Of a DNA stretch of 64,000 nucleotides, positions 63,498 through 64,000 are shown one piece after another. A program made the translations under genes and the position numbers. Position 1 is the first letter of the stretch; each line of letters starts with the position of its first letter. Origin of the DNA: Gammaproteobacteria bacterium 50_400_T64 (lineage in GTDB: Bacteria > Pseudomonadota > Gammaproteobacteria > Pseudomonadales > Porticoccaceae); the NCBI GenBank assembly GCA_002162755.1, contig MAAS01000005.1:95010-159009 (forward strand), read 5' to 3'. The notes beneath the pieces are model-generated. The model ran no database searches. It saw only the letters and a program-made list of their open reading frames with translations, and was not told the DNA's origin.

Positions 63498-64000
63498 ATG
63501 GACAAGCAACCGCTCAGTAAATCTCGTCTGCTTAATTTCATCCACACCGGTGACCTCATCACTTTTCATTGGTGTATGTGCCGCAAACGCCAGCAACAAT
63601 TAACCGATCTAAGCAAAGTGATTTCCCACTCGGCCGATGGTTTTTACTATGTGCTTATCCCGCTAGCGTTGCTGCTCGTCGATACGACAAGCGCACAACT
63701 GGCTTTCATCGCACTAGGAGCCGCCTTTTGCATCGAACGCCCCCTTTATGCCCTGTTGAAGAAGGGATTAAAGCGCAACCGGCCTGCGGATATTCTTAAA
63801 GATTTTCACAGTTTTATAACGCCTTCCGATCAGTTCAGCTTTCCATCGGGGCATACCTCGGGTGCATTTCTCAGTGCCACCGTCGTCGCCACACTGGTGC
63901 CTGCGCTGTTCTGGCCCGCCTATATTTGGGCCTGTCTGGTGGGCGCTTCACGGATTTTACTGGGTGTTCATTTCCCCACCGACACCCTCGCTGGCGCATT
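63498..64000 (+). CDS. PAP2 family phosphatase (partial, runs off the window)
   Basis: The visible 167 residues hold all three PAP2 motifs: KKGLKRNRP (KxxxxxxRP), FPSGHTSG (PSGH) and the SRILLGVHFPTDTLAG region (SRxxxxxHxxxD). Hydrophobic segments flank them, so it is an integral membrane protein that removes phosphate from a lipid phosphate (phosphatidate, PG-phosphate or undecaprenyl pyrophosphate). The start at 63498 follows a region without a clear ribosome site. The 3' end lies beyond position 64000. Confidence 0.88.
   Translation, partial: MDKQPLSKSRLLNFIHTGDLITFHWCMCRKRQQQLTDLSKVISHSADGFYYVLIPLALLLVDTTSAQLAFIALGAAFCIERPLYALLKKGLKRNRPADILKDFHSFITPSDQFSFPSGHTSGAFLSATVVATLVPALFWPAYIWACLVGASRILLGVHFPTDTLAGA

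Overview
This window looks like chromosomal DNA from a marine-type gammaproteobacterium, close to the Cellvibrionales/Spongiibacteraceae-Pseudomonas side of the class. This is inferred from gene content and order only. The housekeeping blocks match Pseudomonas-style synteny: ygfB / TIGR02449-zapA-6S RNA-fau, ilvA-rpiA, pilGHIJK-chpABC next to gshB-tonB-yqgE-ruvX, and pilU-pilT / yggS-proC-yggT-yggU-metX-metW-DUF4426-rdgB-hemW, then trxA and rho. No rRNA, tRNA, CRISPR array, transposase or prophage gene was seen.

Layout. 1-12 kb: a palindromic repeat, pepP, a small unknown ORF, a PAS protein plus PilZ-tailed chemoreceptor pair, ygfB, the zapA/6S RNA/fau locus, ilvA and rpiA (divergent), a nitroreductase, purU, and a flavin ferredoxin reductase with its 2Fe-2S ferredoxin. 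12-16.9 kb (minus strand): omega-aminotransferase, frmA, cysK and srkA in one run. 17.1-28.2 kb (plus strand): an unusual, tightly packed six-gene unit. It holds a thiamine-diphosphate enzyme, two small citrate-synthase-fold proteins, a TonB-dependent receptor, an orphan periplasmic binding protein, and a 1505-residue hybrid kinase that also carries GGDEF and EAL domains. 28.2-31.7 kb: acyl-CoA dehydrogenase and acyl-CoA ligase. 32.0-44.3 kb (minus strand): the complete Pil-Chp chemosensory operon that controls type IV pili. 44.6-47.5 kb: gshB, tonB, yqgE, ruvX. 47.7-49.9 kb: the pilus retraction ATPases. 50.0-58.7 kb: the PLP/proline/methionine/nucleotide-hygiene/heme/thioredoxin/Rho block. 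58.9-63.1 kb (minus strand): an SCP2-type thiolase, a fused HMG-CoA-synthase-like/DUF35 protein and a Baeyer-Villiger-type monooxygenase. The window ends inside a PAP2 phosphatase.

The best candidate for an undescribed system is the 17.1-28.2 kb unit. Its genes overlap or lie within 23 nt of each other. Both citrate-synthase-like proteins appear to lack all three catalytic residues of the family. The unit pairs this odd carbon-chain chemistry with an outer-membrane receptor, a binding protein and a phosphorelay/c-di-GMP sensor, so it could be a make-or-import-and-sense module for a small molecule; that role is inference. Other points of note: two genes (fau and tonB) that seem to start at ATC and ATT; a recent in-frame duplication of a histidine-phosphotransfer domain in ChpA; an HMG-CoA-synthase-like protein without its nucleophilic cysteine; and a consensus promoter with an adjacent perfect palindrome upstream of the monooxygenase. 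Surface motility and c-di-GMP are a recurring theme (Pil-Chp, PilT/PilU, MCP-PilZ, GGDEF-EAL kinase).
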